From Terriglobia bacterium (lineage in GTDB: Bacteria; Acidobacteriota; Terriglobia; Terriglobales; Acidobacteriaceae), in NCBI GenBank assembly GCA_020073525.1, contig JAIQFA010000023.1, positions 1 to 62,295 of the forward strand: DNA of 62,295 bases, read 5' to 3'. The number at the start of each line of letters is the position of its first letter. The first letter of the stretch is position 1. The notes beneath the pieces were generated by a model. That model searched no databases, was not told the origin of the DNA, and saw nothing but the letters and a program-made list of their open reading frames with translations. This document shows positions 17,352-26,210 of this stretch, piece by piece. Position numbers and translations under genes: made by a program.

Positions 17352-18329
17352 AAATACCCCACGTTTCAGGCGGGCGCTCACTAGTTCCGCCAAGGCCGCG
17401 GTTAACGTCTTGGAGCCGTTCAACGATTCGGCTCGCCAGAGGCGCATGCCTTCTTTGTCTGCGAACTGTTTGAAGGCGATGTCGATATCGTAAAGCACCT
17501 CGACGTGATCGCACAGGAATCCAACCGGATGCAGATAGACACCGCGATGTCCCTTGGCCTTTAAAGTCCTGATCGTATCTTCTACGGTAGGGCCGATCCA
17601 CACGCCGCCGGACATGCCTTGGCTCTGGAAAGCAAAGGTCCAGTCCTCGGCTGACAAGCCTGCCTCTTTCGCGACCAACTCGGCAGTTTCCTTGGCTTGC
17701 CGCTCGTAGGGATCGCCTTCCGTAATCGTGCGCTGCGGGACGCTGTGCGCGGTGAAGATCACGGGCAGTTTCGCTCCGTTTTCAGCGCTGGCTTTGTCCC
17801 AACCCGCCCGCAGTTTTTCGGCGAAGGCTTTCGCGAGCAGCGGCTGATCGTGCCATTCCTCGACGAAATCCATTTCAAAAGGAAGGTTCCCGTCGGCGCG
17901 GACTGCGCTGCGGTAGAGGCCGACGCTGGTGCGCGAATTCTGCGGTGCGAGACAGATGGCAATGACGCGCTCGTATCCCTCGCTCGCAATGGCCTTTACT
18001 GCATCGCCGATGAAGGGTTTCCAGTTGCGCATGCCGACGAAGACCGGCATCTTCAACGATTGCGAAAGCTGGTCAGCCTGCAAAAGCGTCCAGCAGGCAA
18101 GTGGGGAAAAACCGATTAACGAATAGCGATGGCGGATCTCTTCGACCACTGGGGACGGCAAAGGACGTCCGCCGGTGACATAGCTTAGAAACTCGGGAAC
18201 CTGGTCGGGGTTCTCGGGGCTGCCGTGTGCCAGCAGAAGCACGGCGGTTCTCGCGGACGAGGCGGAAAACGAACTCACCCGATTCGCACAATAACACTGG
18301 CCAGCGAGGCCCAGGGGGCAAGCCGTCAT
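17346..18329 (-). CDS. hemH: ferrochelatase
   Basis: Inserts iron into protoporphyrin IX (or coproporphyrin III). 327 aa including about 25 N-terminal residues of unclear status; the conserved part begins RTAVLLLAHGSPENPDQVP. Catalytic-site stretches VIFTAHSVPQR (catalytic His) and the C-terminal VGFLCDHVEVLYDIDI are present. Second gene of the haem run. A start closer to the conserved region cannot be excluded, but no better ribosome binding site was seen. Confidence 0.9.
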   Translation of the reverse strand: MTACPLGLAGQCYCANRVSSFSASSARTAVLLLAHGSPENPDQVPEFLSYVTGGRPLPSPVVEEIRHRYSLIGFSPLACWTLLQADQLSQSLKMPVFVGMRNWKPFIGDAVKAIASEGYERVIAICLAPQNSRTSVGLYRSAVRADGNLPFEMDFVEEWHDQPLLAKAFAEKLRAGWDKASAENGAKLPVIFTAHSVPQRTITEGDPYERQAKETAELVAKEAGLSAEDWTFAFQSQGMSGGVWIGPTVEDTIRTLKAKGHRGVYLHPVGFLCDHVEVLYDIDIAFKQFADKEGMRLWRAESLNGSKTLTAALAELVSARLKRGVFS

Positions 18330-18432
18330 TTCTGGGACTCCTGCATTTTGCAGCGAACAGCAGGTCCTTCGCTTCGCTCAGGATGACAATTCATAAAAGG
18401 CGACCATCAATGCGTGGTGTTAACCGCTGTCT

Positions 18433-19482
18433 TCAAATCCGCGTTTTGAACTCGGCCGAGTGCTCGCGGATGTAATCGCAGAGCGCTTTCACGTTGTCCA
18501 CCGGGGTTTCGGGGAGAATGCCGTGGCCGAGATTGAAGATGTGTCCGGGGCGTCCGGCGGCTTGACGCAAAATGTCCTGGGCCCGTGATTTGAGTTCCTT
18601 CCAATCGGCGAAGAGCAACACCGGATCGAGATTCCCTTGCACAGCGCCTTTGAAACCGAGGCTCTTCCATCCAGTGTCGAGCGGAATGCGCCAGTCGAGG
18701 CCAATGACTTCGGCGCCGGTTTCCTGCATCGAGGAGAGAAGTGTCGAACTGTCGGTTCCAAAATAAATGACGGGCACGCCGGTGTTTTGCAGGCGCTTCA
18801 CCAGGTCGGTCACGTGCGGTAGAACGTAGCCGCGATAGTCTTCGACGCTCAAGCAGCCGACCCAACTGTCAAAGATCTGGATGGTGTCGGCGCCGGCTCG
18901 CACCTGTTCGGCGGAATACGCGGCGGTCACCGCGACCAACTTTTTCATCAGCTCGTTCCACGCGGCGGGCGCGGAGTACATCATCTTCTTGGTGAAAATA
19001 TAGTTGCGTGAGCCTCCGCCTTCGATCATGTAGCTGGCAAGCGTGAAGGGCGCACCGCAAAAGCCAATGACGGGGAGCTTGTCGCCGAAGTGCTTGCACA
19101 CCAGCTTCACCGCTTCAGAGACATAGCCGAGATCGGCGGCTCGATCGGTACGCAGGTGGGAAATGTCTTCAGGAGTGCGCACCGGCTTTTCGATCTTCGG
19201 ACCTTCACCAGCGGCGAAGTGAAAAGGCAGTCCCATGACTTCGAGCGGAAGCAGAAGATCGGCGAAGATGATCGCCGCATCGACTTTGAGGATCTCGGCA
19301 GCTTCGATGGTGACCTGGGCCGCGACCTCGGGCTTCTTGCAGATCTCGATCAGCGAATAACGCTTGCGAACAGCGCGGTACTCCGCCATGTACCGTCCGG
19401 CCTGGCGCATGAACCAGACTGGAGTCCGTTCGGTGGGCTGAGCCTTGGCGGCGCGAATAAAGAGAGAGTTTGGGGCAGACAT
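18433..19482 (-). CDS. hemE: uroporphyrinogen decarboxylase
   Basis: Decarboxylates uroporphyrinogen III to coproporphyrinogen III in the cytosol. 349 aa, the normal length. Signatures are the N-terminal TPVWFMRQAGRYMAEYR, the second motif GFCGAPFTLASYMIEGG, and the C-terminal FNLGHGILPETPVDNV. It is the first gene of the hemE-hemH-hemG run, with about 100 bp to hemH. Confidence 0.95.
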   Translation of the reverse strand: MSAPNSLFIRAAKAQPTERTPVWFMRQAGRYMAEYRAVRKRYSLIEICKKPEVAAQVTIEAAEILKVDAAIIFADLLLPLEVMGLPFHFAAGEGPKIEKPVRTPEDISHLRTDRAADLGYVSEAVKLVCKHFGDKLPVIGFCGAPFTLASYMIEGGGSRNYIFTKKMMYSAPAAWNELMKKLVAVTAAYSAEQVRAGADTIQIFDSWVGCLSVEDYRGYVLPHVTDLVKRLQNTGVPVIYFGTDSSTLLSSMQETGAEVIGLDWRIPLDTGWKSLGFKGAVQGNLDPVLLFADWKELKSRAQDILRQAAGRPGHIFNLGHGILPETPVDNVKALCDYIREHSAEFKTRI

Positions 19483-19842
19483 GAAACTTCTAATTTAGCA
19501 TCTTCGGACGGACCGTGACCGAATCGGCTTACGGGCGACAGATCGCCCGCGTTTTGCGATGTTCAAGTGGTTTCCCTGTGAACCCTGTGCCCTCTGTGGT
19601 AGACAACTTCTTAACCACAGAGGACACAGAGGACACAGAGGGACACAGGGGAAGTCTTGCGTCAGCGGCAAGTTCGAACCGGCGAACGCACTCGTGTTGC
19701 AACGCACACGACCGTGGAAGCACCGCAACACCGCGTCAGGTTGTCTGTCCCCATGGAGCAGCTCGGAATTTCCCCTTGCTTTTGCGGCCTTGCTGGTGGA
19801 TTCTTTTGCGCACTATTCGCCGGAAAAACTGAGGGATGCGTC
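19483..19842. other. divergent hemE/lactate-permease intergenic region
   Basis: 360 bp without a convincing gene. It carries the palindromic dispersed repeat at 19568-19653, and must contain both divergent promoters. No operator was recognised. Confidence 0.5.
19568..19653. repeat. dispersed ACCACAGAGG repeat, copy 4 (palindromic)
   Basis: Left arm (ccctgtgaaccctgtgccct then ctgtggt) and right arm (ttaaccacagaggacacag then aggacacagagggacacagg) are complementary around a short centre, so the RNA could fold into a long hairpin. Confidence 0.8.
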
Positions 19843-21612
19843 ATGCACTGGACTCAGATCTATGACCCATTTGGTCGTTGGTGGCTTTCTACGCTGGTTG
19901 CCGCTCTGCCGATTCTTGTCCTGTTCGGGTTGCTTGCCGGTCTCAAGGTAAAACCTCACTTGTGCGCAATCGCGGGAGCATTGACCGCTGCAGGTGTGGC
20001 CGTCGTATTTTTTAAGATGCCGGTAACACTCGCAGCCATGAGTTTTGGCTACGGCGTTGCCTTCGGTTTGTTGAAGATCGCCTGGATCGTGCTCGCCGCG
20101 GTTTATTTGTATGACATCTCGGTGGAAACCGGCCAGTTCGAAATCATGAAAGAATCGGTCGCCGGGATCACCCCGGACCGCCGCCTCCAGGTGTTGCTCG
20201 TGGCATTCTGCTTCGGCGCATTCATCGAGGGCGCGGCCGGATTTGGAGCGCCTGTGGCGATTGCCGGAGCCTTCATGATTGGGCTCGGCTTCCGCCCTTT
20301 CCACGCTGCCGCGTTGAATCTGATTGCCAACACGGCCCCGGTGGCTTGGGGAGCGATCGGCACTCCGGTGCATACACTGGCAGCGGTCTGCGCGCTTCCG
20401 GAATCCGATCTGAACGCGATGATCGGCCGCATCCTTCCTTTCACCGCGGCCATCGTGCCGTTCTGGCTGGTGCGAACCATGGTGGGATGGAGCGAGACAT
20501 TTGAAGTGCTGCCCGCCATTTTGGTGGTCGGCTTCTCCTTCGGGCTCACCCAGTTCTTCTGGTCGAATTACGTGGACAGCAACCTGGTGGACATCATGGG
20601 CGGCGTAGTGTCGATTGTTGCGACCGTGGCCTTCCTCCATCTTTGGAAGCCGAAAAGGATCTGGCGCTTCGACTACGATCAGAAGGAAGCACCCCTTCCT
20701 CCGCCAACCACACCAATCACCGATCAGTTCGGAGCGGAATGGTCCGCGAGCGACTTCGACGGCTATAGCACCGTCCGCTCGTACCCGGTTGGCCAGGTGT
20801 TGAAAGCCTGGATGCCGTTCGCCATCCTGTCGCTCTTTGTCCTTCTTTGGGGGCTGCCGAAGATCAAGCTGGCCATCAACCAAGCCACCACCCCGGCGTT
20901 CAAGGTAATGCTGCCGGACGGAAAGGTCCGGCCCGGGCCACCGGGATGGGATGTCCCGCTTCTGCACAACGCGATCTATCGTGCGGCTCCGGTGGTGGCG
21001 AAGCCGACCCCGGAGGCGGCGCGGTATGACTTCAACTGGCTTTCAGCAACCGGCACGGGATGCTTCCTGGCGGCGATCCTCTCTGGACTGCTGCTCGGCA
21101 TGAGCCCGCGTCGACTGGCGAAGACTTTCTGGCACACGCTGGTGCGGATGAGACTGGCGGTGATCGCGATTTCCTTCATGCTCGGACTAGGCTACGTGAC
21201 ACGCTATTCGGGACTGGATGCGGTCCTGGGACTTGCTTTCACTCGCACCGGCTGGGCCTATCCTTTCTTCGGTACTTTTCTTGGTTGGCTCGGCGTCGCG
21301 TTGACCGGAAGTGACACATCGTCGAACGCACTGTTTGGAAGCTTGCAGCGCATTACTTCGCAACAACTCGGGATCGATCCCGTTCTCATGTGCGCGGCCA
21401 ACAGCGCCGGTGGTGTCATGGGCAAAATGGTGGACGCGCAATCCATCACGATTGCGACCGCCGCCACCGAGCAGGTCGGAAACGAAGGAACGATATTCCG
21501 ATTTGTGGTGTGGCATTCGGTTGCTCTCGGAGCGATTGTGGGGATCATCGTGATGCTCTACGCGTACGTGTTTTCTCGTTTCATCCCTCACGGGCTGACA
21601 TTTGTGAAGTGA
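19843..21612 (+). CDS. lctP: L-lactate permease
   Basis: 589-aa inner-membrane lactate/glycolate:H+ symporter of the LctP/GlcA family. About 12-14 hydrophobic helices. Family signatures are FGAFIEGAAGFGAPVAIAGA, IANTAPVAWGAIGTPV, FLGWLGVALTGSDTSSNALF and SAGGVMGKMVDAQSI. The first ATG of the frame is far upstream in a repeat-rich spacer, so ATG 19843 (after gaggga) is chosen. A long hydrophilic loop at about residues 265-345 is larger than in E. coli LldP. Confidence 0.92.
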   Translation: MHWTQIYDPFGRWWLSTLVAALPILVLFGLLAGLKVKPHLCAIAGALTAAGVAVVFFKMPVTLAAMSFGYGVAFGLLKIAWIVLAAVYLYDISVETGQFEIMKESVAGITPDRRLQVLLVAFCFGAFIEGAAGFGAPVAIAGAFMIGLGFRPFHAAALNLIANTAPVAWGAIGTPVHTLAAVCALPESDLNAMIGRILPFTAAIVPFWLVRTMVGWSETFEVLPAILVVGFSFGLTQFFWSNYVDSNLVDIMGGVVSIVATVAFLHLWKPKRIWRFDYDQKEAPLPPPTTPITDQFGAEWSASDFDGYSTVRSYPVGQVLKAWMPFAILSLFVLLWGLPKIKLAINQATTPAFKVMLPDGKVRPGPPGWDVPLLHNAIYRAAPVVAKPTPEAARYDFNWLSATGTGCFLAAILSGLLLGMSPRRLAKTFWHTLVRMRLAVIAISFMLGLGYVTRYSGLDAVLGLAFTRTGWAYPFFGTFLGWLGVALTGSDTSSNALFGSLQRITSQQLGIDPVLMCAANSAGGVMGKMVDAQSITIATAATEQVGNEGTIFRFVVWHSVALGAIVGIIVMLYAYVFSRFIPHGLTFVK

Positions 21613-21649
21613 GGCGGGATTTGAGGGCAGAGGCTCGATTTTCAAACCC

Positions 21650-21740
21650 GTAACCACCAAGGCCACGAAGGTGCACGAAGAAAACACGCGAAATCAGATA
21701 CCCTCGCGATCCTTCGTGGCCTTGGTGATTCTGCGTTTTG
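21650..21740. repeat. dispersed repeat, copy 5 (palindromic variant)
   Basis: Left arm taaccaccaaggccacgaag, right arm ccttcgtggccttggtgatt, separated by about 45 bp. A sequence variant of the same family, between two rightward genes. Confidence 0.75.
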
Positions 21741-21835
21741 TGTGTTCATCGTGAAACCGGCCACCGCCAGCGAGGCGAGGATCGAATACCGCGCGGCATG
21801 CGGCTATAATTGCTCCCTTCAACAAAAGGAGCTGC

Positions 21836-24118
21836 ATGCGACCGTTTTCCGCGATTGTGCTGATTCTTACCCTGGTGATTCCATCGTTGTCTTTCGGCGC
21901 TGACCAAGTCGGCGCGAGTCCGGCTGCGCTCGTCGGCTATTCGCCACGCGCCAGCCAGAGCGAGCGCGAGTGGGAGACGAAGTTCCGCACCATCCCAGAT
22001 CCTGCAAACCTGCGGGAATACATGCGGCGGCTGAGTGCGCGGCCGCATCATGTGGGCTCTCCTTACGATAAAGACAATGCGGAGTGGATCCTTGCCCGCT
22101 TCAAGGAATGGGGCCTGGACGCGCACATCGAAAGATTCGACGTTCTGTTTCCGACACCCAAGGTTCGCGTGTTGGAGATGGTGGCGCCTACGAAATTCAC
22201 GGCTAAGCTTGAAGAGCCTGTGCTGGCAGTGGATCCCACCTCCAATCAGAAGTCCGAACAGCTGCCCACCTACAATGCCTACTCGATTGACGGCGACGTT
22301 ACTGCGCCGCTGGTGTTTGTGAATTATGGCTTGCCCGAGGACTATGAAAAGCTCGACCGTCTTGGCATTTCTGTCAAAGGCGCAATCGTCATCGCCAAGT
22401 ACTATCACAGCTGGCGCGGAGTGAAGCCGAAGGTTGCCGCCGAACAGGGAGCGATTGGCTGCCTCATCTACTCGGAACCGCAGGATGACGGCTACACGCG
22501 CGACAATGTATTTCCGGCAGGGCCAATGCGGCCGGCGGATGGCGTGCAGCGGGGCAGTGTCATGGATTTTGCTTCCGCGAGCCCTGGAGATCCCCTGACG
22601 CCCGGCGTTGGCGCGACTCCCGATGCCAAGCGCCTCTCGGTGAAGGAGGCAAAAAGCATCACGAAAATTCCAGTGCTCCCGATTTCCTACGGCGACGCGC
22701 AGCCTTTGCTGGCCGCCCTGGCGGGGCCTATGGCGCCGGAGGAGTGGCGTGGCTCGCTTCCAATTCCGTATCACGTTGGGCCGGGACCGGCGCAAGTTCA
22801 TTTGAAGGTCGCATTTAACTGGGATATCAAGCCGGTCTACGACGTGATCGCGAAAATTACGGGCAGTGGCGCTCCGGACGAGTGGATTGTCCGCGGCAAT
22901 CATCATGACGCGTGGGTGAACGGCGCCGAGGATCCCATCTCAGCCCAGGTTTCTCTACTCGAAGAAGCGCGTTCCCTGAGTTTGTTGCTGAAGCAGGGCT
23001 GGAAGCCTCGGCGCACCATCATTTATGCCGCGTGGGATGGCGAAGAGCCCATGCTGCTGGGCTCGACCGAATGGGTCGAAGCGCACGCCGATGAACTGCG
23101 CGAACATGCCGCCGTCTATATCAACACCGACGGCAACGACCGCGGCGTTTTGAATATGGGAGGTTCGCATAGCCTGGAGCAGTTCATCAACGGGGTCGCG
23201 CGCGACATCGAAGATCCGGAAACCAAGATGACGGTGTGGCAGCGGGCTCAATTGAACAAGATCGCGGAAGCAAAATCCGTGGATGATAAGAAGGAATTGC
23301 GGCAGCGGCCTGATTTGCGCATTGACGCACTGGGCTCCGGAACCGATTTCACCGGGTTCCTCGATCACCTCGGCATCGCCACCCTCGACATGGGATACGG
23401 CGGCGAGGACGAACAGGGCATCTATCACTCCATCTACGACGACTTTTACTGGTACACACATTTCTCCGACACAGATTTCGTCTACGGACGGGCGCTGGCG
23501 CAAACCGTGGGAACGTCTGTGATGCGACTGGCCGATGCGGAAGTGCTGCCGTTCGACTTCGTGAATTTCGCCGACACGGTGGACATGTACAGGAAGAACC
23601 TGGAGAAGTTGCTCGCGGACAAACAGGACGAGATTCGCGAACGCAACCAGCAACTGGATGAAGGAATGTTCAAGGCGACATTTGATCCCAGACGGCCTAC
23701 GGTTGCGCCGGCTCGGGAAGAGGTTCCGCCGCACCTGAACTTTGCCCCGATGCAGAACGCGATCGACGCTCTGACCCGCAGCGCCAAGCACTATCAGCAG
23801 GCGCTTTCGCAGAAGCAGGCGAGTTTAAGAGACGATGCAGTTGCGGCCAAGCTCGGCGCTCTGAATCGAGAACTCATGGATAGCGAGCGCCGCTTAACCA
23901 ATGCTGACGGATTGCCACGGCGTCCCTGGTACAAGCATTTGCTGTACGCTCCGGGCGTTTACTCGGGCTATGGCGTGAAAACGGTTCCGGGAGTGCGTGA
24001 GGGGATCGAGCAGAAGAGGTATACGGAAGCGGAGCAGGAAATTGCACGGGTCTCGAAGGCGCTTGAGGACGAGTCGGCGCTGATCGAGTCGGCAGCGCAA
24101 GAGCTAGAGAGATTCTGA
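21836..24118 (+). CDS. secreted M28 peptidase, glutamate carboxypeptidase II-like
   Basis: 760 aa with a signal peptide (MRPFSAIVLILTLVIPSLSF). Domain order follows human PSMA/NAALADase: N-terminal peptidase part, PA domain (about residues 130-290), M28 zinc site, and C-terminal transferrin-receptor-like dimerisation helices (about 630-755). Zinc ligands and catalytic residues are visible in NHHDAWVNGAEDP, WDGEEPMLLGSTEW, INTDGN and IYHSIYDDFYW. Predicted to release C-terminal amino acids from peptides outside the cytoplasm. Confidence 0.9.
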   Translation: MRPFSAIVLILTLVIPSLSFGADQVGASPAALVGYSPRASQSEREWETKFRTIPDPANLREYMRRLSARPHHVGSPYDKDNAEWILARFKEWGLDAHIERFDVLFPTPKVRVLEMVAPTKFTAKLEEPVLAVDPTSNQKSEQLPTYNAYSIDGDVTAPLVFVNYGLPEDYEKLDRLGISVKGAIVIAKYYHSWRGVKPKVAAEQGAIGCLIYSEPQDDGYTRDNVFPAGPMRPADGVQRGSVMDFASASPGDPLTPGVGATPDAKRLSVKEAKSITKIPVLPISYGDAQPLLAALAGPMAPEEWRGSLPIPYHVGPGPAQVHLKVAFNWDIKPVYDVIAKITGSGAPDEWIVRGNHHDAWVNGAEDPISAQVSLLEEARSLSLLLKQGWKPRRTIIYAAWDGEEPMLLGSTEWVEAHADELREHAAVYINTDGNDRGVLNMGGSHSLEQFINGVARDIEDPETKMTVWQRAQLNKIAEAKSVDDKKELRQRPDLRIDALGSGTDFTGFLDHLGIATLDMGYGGEDEQGIYHSIYDDFYWYTHFSDTDFVYGRALAQTVGTSVMRLADAEVLPFDFVNFADTVDMYRKNLEKLLADKQDEIRERNQQLDEGMFKATFDPRRPTVAPAREEVPPHLNFAPMQNAIDALTRSAKHYQQALSQKQASLRDDAVAAKLGALNRELMDSERRLTNADGLPRRPWYKHLLYAPGVYSGYGVKTVPGVREGIEQKRYTEAEQEIARVSKALEDESALIESAAQELERF

Positions 24119-24137
24119 TTAAGTAGCGACGAAAACC

Positions 24138-24173
24138 TTGAACCACAGGGTACACAGGGTTGCACGGAGGAAC
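24138..24173 (+). repeat. dispersed ACCACAG repeat, copy 6
   Basis: Reads cttgaaccacagggtacac then agggttgcacggagg, just after the M28 peptidase stop. Confidence 0.7.
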
Positions 24174-24236
24174 CCTGGAACTTAACCAGAGTTTCCCTAG
24201 AGCAGGCGGGGCAGTAGGCGGCTTGAGAAGCTATCG

Positions 24237-24292
24237 ATCCCAGGTCTCAAAAAGGATGTTCCGGGACTTTACAGCTTTTCGAGACCTGGGAT
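24237..24292. repeat. 12-bp inverted repeat ATCCCAGGTCTC / GAGACCTGGGAT
   Basis: Perfect inverted repeat with a 32-nt loop near the 3' end of the cupin gene. A 22-bp stretch of its right arm and flank (24274-24295, gcttttcgagacctgggatt...) recurs exactly at 24962-24983, beyond the other end of the cupin gene. Confidence 0.7.
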
Positions 24293-24344
24293 TCCGCAGC
24301 AATTTGAATTTTGGGACCGCTTGCAGGTAACGGACCCGTCGTGC

Positions 24345-24791
24345 CTACTTTGCCGGGATCGAATCAAATTTGCCGGACGACTCCTCATAGAACAGCGCTC
24401 CCTCTTTCGCATCTCCGCCGCTCCAGTGCTTCTTTCCACCGGGAACACGCAAGAAACTGCCCTGCCCTACACGCTTTTCACCGGCGTCGTCTTTGTACAA
24501 ATAAGCGCCCTTCACCACGACGATCGAAATATCGTTGGTGTGGGTGTGCATCCCCGCGTCGAAGCCCGGAACGAACTTGGTGAATGTGGCGTGCGCTCCT
24601 TTATCGGCGTCTCCCCAGATGGCGGCCATAGAGACACCTTGGCCCATGTCATGGAAATTCGCCTGGTCGGCCGAGACGAAGAGTACTTTCTCCTGGGCGT
24701 TGACCTGCTCTAGCTGGCCCTGAACGCGTCCGATGGACCACGCAATCATTAGCATCGCCGACACTCCAACAACCAACAGTGATCGTTTCAT
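24345..24791 (-). CDS. exported cupin-domain protein
   Basis: 148 aa. An N-terminal signal peptide or anchor (SLLVVGVSAMLMIAWSIG) is followed by a single cupin barrel with metal-type ligands: GFDAGMHTHTNDISIVVVKG and FLRVPGGKKHWSGG. It is close to small DUF4437-like cupins. The reaction is unknown; a sensor or isomerase-like role cannot be read from sequence. Both flanks carry the same 22-bp repeat. Confidence 0.75.
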   Translation of the reverse strand: MKRSLLVVGVSAMLMIAWSIGRVQGQLEQVNAQEKVLFVSADQANFHDMGQGVSMAAIWGDADKGAHATFTKFVPGFDAGMHTHTNDISIVVVKGAYLYKDDAGEKRVGQGSFLRVPGGKKHWSGGDAKEGALFYEESSGKFDSIPAK

Positions 24792-25314
24792 TTCATCCTC
24801 CGCAAATTTTTATATGGAGCTTTTCCCGACTTCCGACTGAGAGGTCGGATTTTACACCCTTTGTCGGACAAGAGCGGGTGGCCACATTTCCGGCACGAGC
24901 ATAATGGGAGCTTCACTCAGATCTGTGACCGAGGAACAACGGTGAGTGCCGCCGGTCTCGCGCTTTTCGAGACCTGGGATTCCACGGTCGCGTCAACCTT
25001 GGGATTTCGTCTGACAGCGGTATTGAGTCTCCGCAATTTTTCATCACAATCAGCCGGTATCCACCATCACAGACTCCCAACCCGCCCGATGCGACGATAA
25101 CCTCTGATCGGCTGAGCCGGAGGTACGCCCGTCTTCAAGAAGGTTCGCGAAGCTGCGGCAACCAGTAGCTCCTTGACAACTGAAACGGTGATCGGTCGTC
25201 GCTTCCGCTCCCAATAACCGTAGAATCACGCCAAAATTGAGCTAAGTCCTTATTCTTGTATTACGTCCATATAAGTCCTTTGCGCTCTATTATTTTGCGA
25301 ACGACACTCCTAAC
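24792..25314. other. intergenic region left of the transposon
   Basis: About 520 bp without a convincing gene. It holds one copy of the 22-bp repeat (24962-24983) and ends at the transposon's target duplication CTCCTAAC (25307-25314). Some short reading frames exist, but none has family features. It may contain decayed coding sequence. Confidence 0.5.
25307..25314. repeat. 8-bp target-site duplication, left copy
   Basis: CTCCTAAC, identical to 27290-27297, flanking the IS1595-family element. Eight base pairs is the usual duplication size of this family. Confidence 0.85.
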
Positions 25315-25339
25315 GGTTATTATATACTAGACGCACGTC

Positions 25340-26047
25340 ATGCTTTCTGCCACAATCGGGGTGGCGGAAACCGATCCCATGCGATCCATTGCCAAGTTTT
25401 TCAAGGATGCAGGCTATCACGGGGGTGGCAGTGTGATTCTAGCTGTCATCCTTTTCGGCTTGACGATCTGGGAACATGCTAACAATAAGGCGGTCGGGGC
25501 ATGGTGGCTGTGGGCGCTCGTAGTTCTCATGTTTGGGTATGGTGCGGTGGTGGCATGGCACAAGGAATACAGAGCTGGCTTGTTGAAGGACGCTCAGATC
25601 GTCCAACTCGGCGCGCGTAAGCACCGCGATTGGAACACAGAGTGGGAGGAATGCGCTGACAGGTTCACGGCCTACATCAATTCTCGCGTGGGAGCTGAGT
25701 ACCGACACTTTTCTAGGATCGCCGAGACGACCTTGGAGGTTTCTGGTGACGCTAACTTACGTAAGCACCTGGAATCGCTCTGTGGCTTGACGGGAGAGAT
25801 GATCCTCGCATCTCCGATAGTTTCATCCGCTCTGCCCAGCGAGATTCGAACCGAACCGGATGCAAAGACAAGATGGTTACTGTTCCTCAAGGCACGAGGC
25901 GACATACGAATGGATGTTCCGTTATACGAGGTTTCAGACGATAAGCAATTTCCCGTTTATCTAGGCTCAATACCGAACTTGGCAGAGTCATCGCAACTAG
26001 CTTGTCTTGATTGCGCTGCGAAGGAATTTCAGAGTATGCGGACGTGA
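25340..26047 (+). CDS. membrane protein of unknown function, transposon passenger
   Basis: 235 aa (222 from the alternative ATG at 25379). Two hydrophobic helices (about residues 31-48 and 53-72: VILAVILFGLTIW, WWLWALVVLMFGYGAVVAW) are followed by a soluble domain of about 160 aa with no recognised family. A TATACT sequence inside the left transposon end (25323-25328) could be a -10 element. That would make the ATG at 25340 nearly leaderless and favours the ATG at 25379. It is followed after 4 bp by the tiny 26052 gene, suggesting translational coupling. Confidence 0.6.
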   Translation: MLSATIGVAETDPMRSIAKFFKDAGYHGGGSVILAVILFGLTIWEHANNKAVGAWWLWALVVLMFGYGAVVAWHKEYRAGLLKDAQIVQLGARKHRDWNTEWEECADRFTAYINSRVGAEYRHFSRIAETTLEVSGDANLRKHLESLCGLTGEMILASPIVSSALPSEIRTEPDAKTRWLLFLKARGDIRMDVPLYEVSDDKQFPVYLGSIPNLAESSQLACLDCAAKEFQSMRT

Positions 26048-26051
26048 CACC

Positions 26052-26210
26052 ATGAAAGCAGAATACGTTGAGGGGCCGCAGGCGACCAAAAACTTTGAAG
26101 AGGGCATGAAGGCCGTGTTCAAAGTTCCCAAGAAGGACAAAGCGCAGGCGAAAAAGCGGACGCCAAGAGCACCTAGCGCCCGCAAAACGAAACGCTCCGA
26201 CAAGGATTAG
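26052..26210 (+). CDS. tiny basic protein, transposon passenger
   Basis: 52 aa: an N-terminal part (KAEYVEGPQATKNFEEGMKA VFKVPK in two segments) and a Lys/Arg-rich tail (KKRTPRAPSARKTKRSDKD). The basic tail suggests nucleic-acid binding. It begins 4 bp after the membrane-protein stop and its last bases overlap the convergent transposase stop by 4 bp, so the unit is tightly packed. Similar short proteins with a 'GP..NFE...K..FKVPK' core seem familiar from mobile regions, but I cannot assign a function. Confidence 0.55.
   Translation: MKAEYVEGPQATKNFEEGMKAVFKVPKKDKAQAKKRTPRAPSARKTKRSDKD

Noticed and set aside
19813..20967. 384-codon minus-strand frame opposite the lactate permease
   Set aside because: Fully antisense to LctP and rich in Arg/His/Gly as expected for a shadow; no domain.
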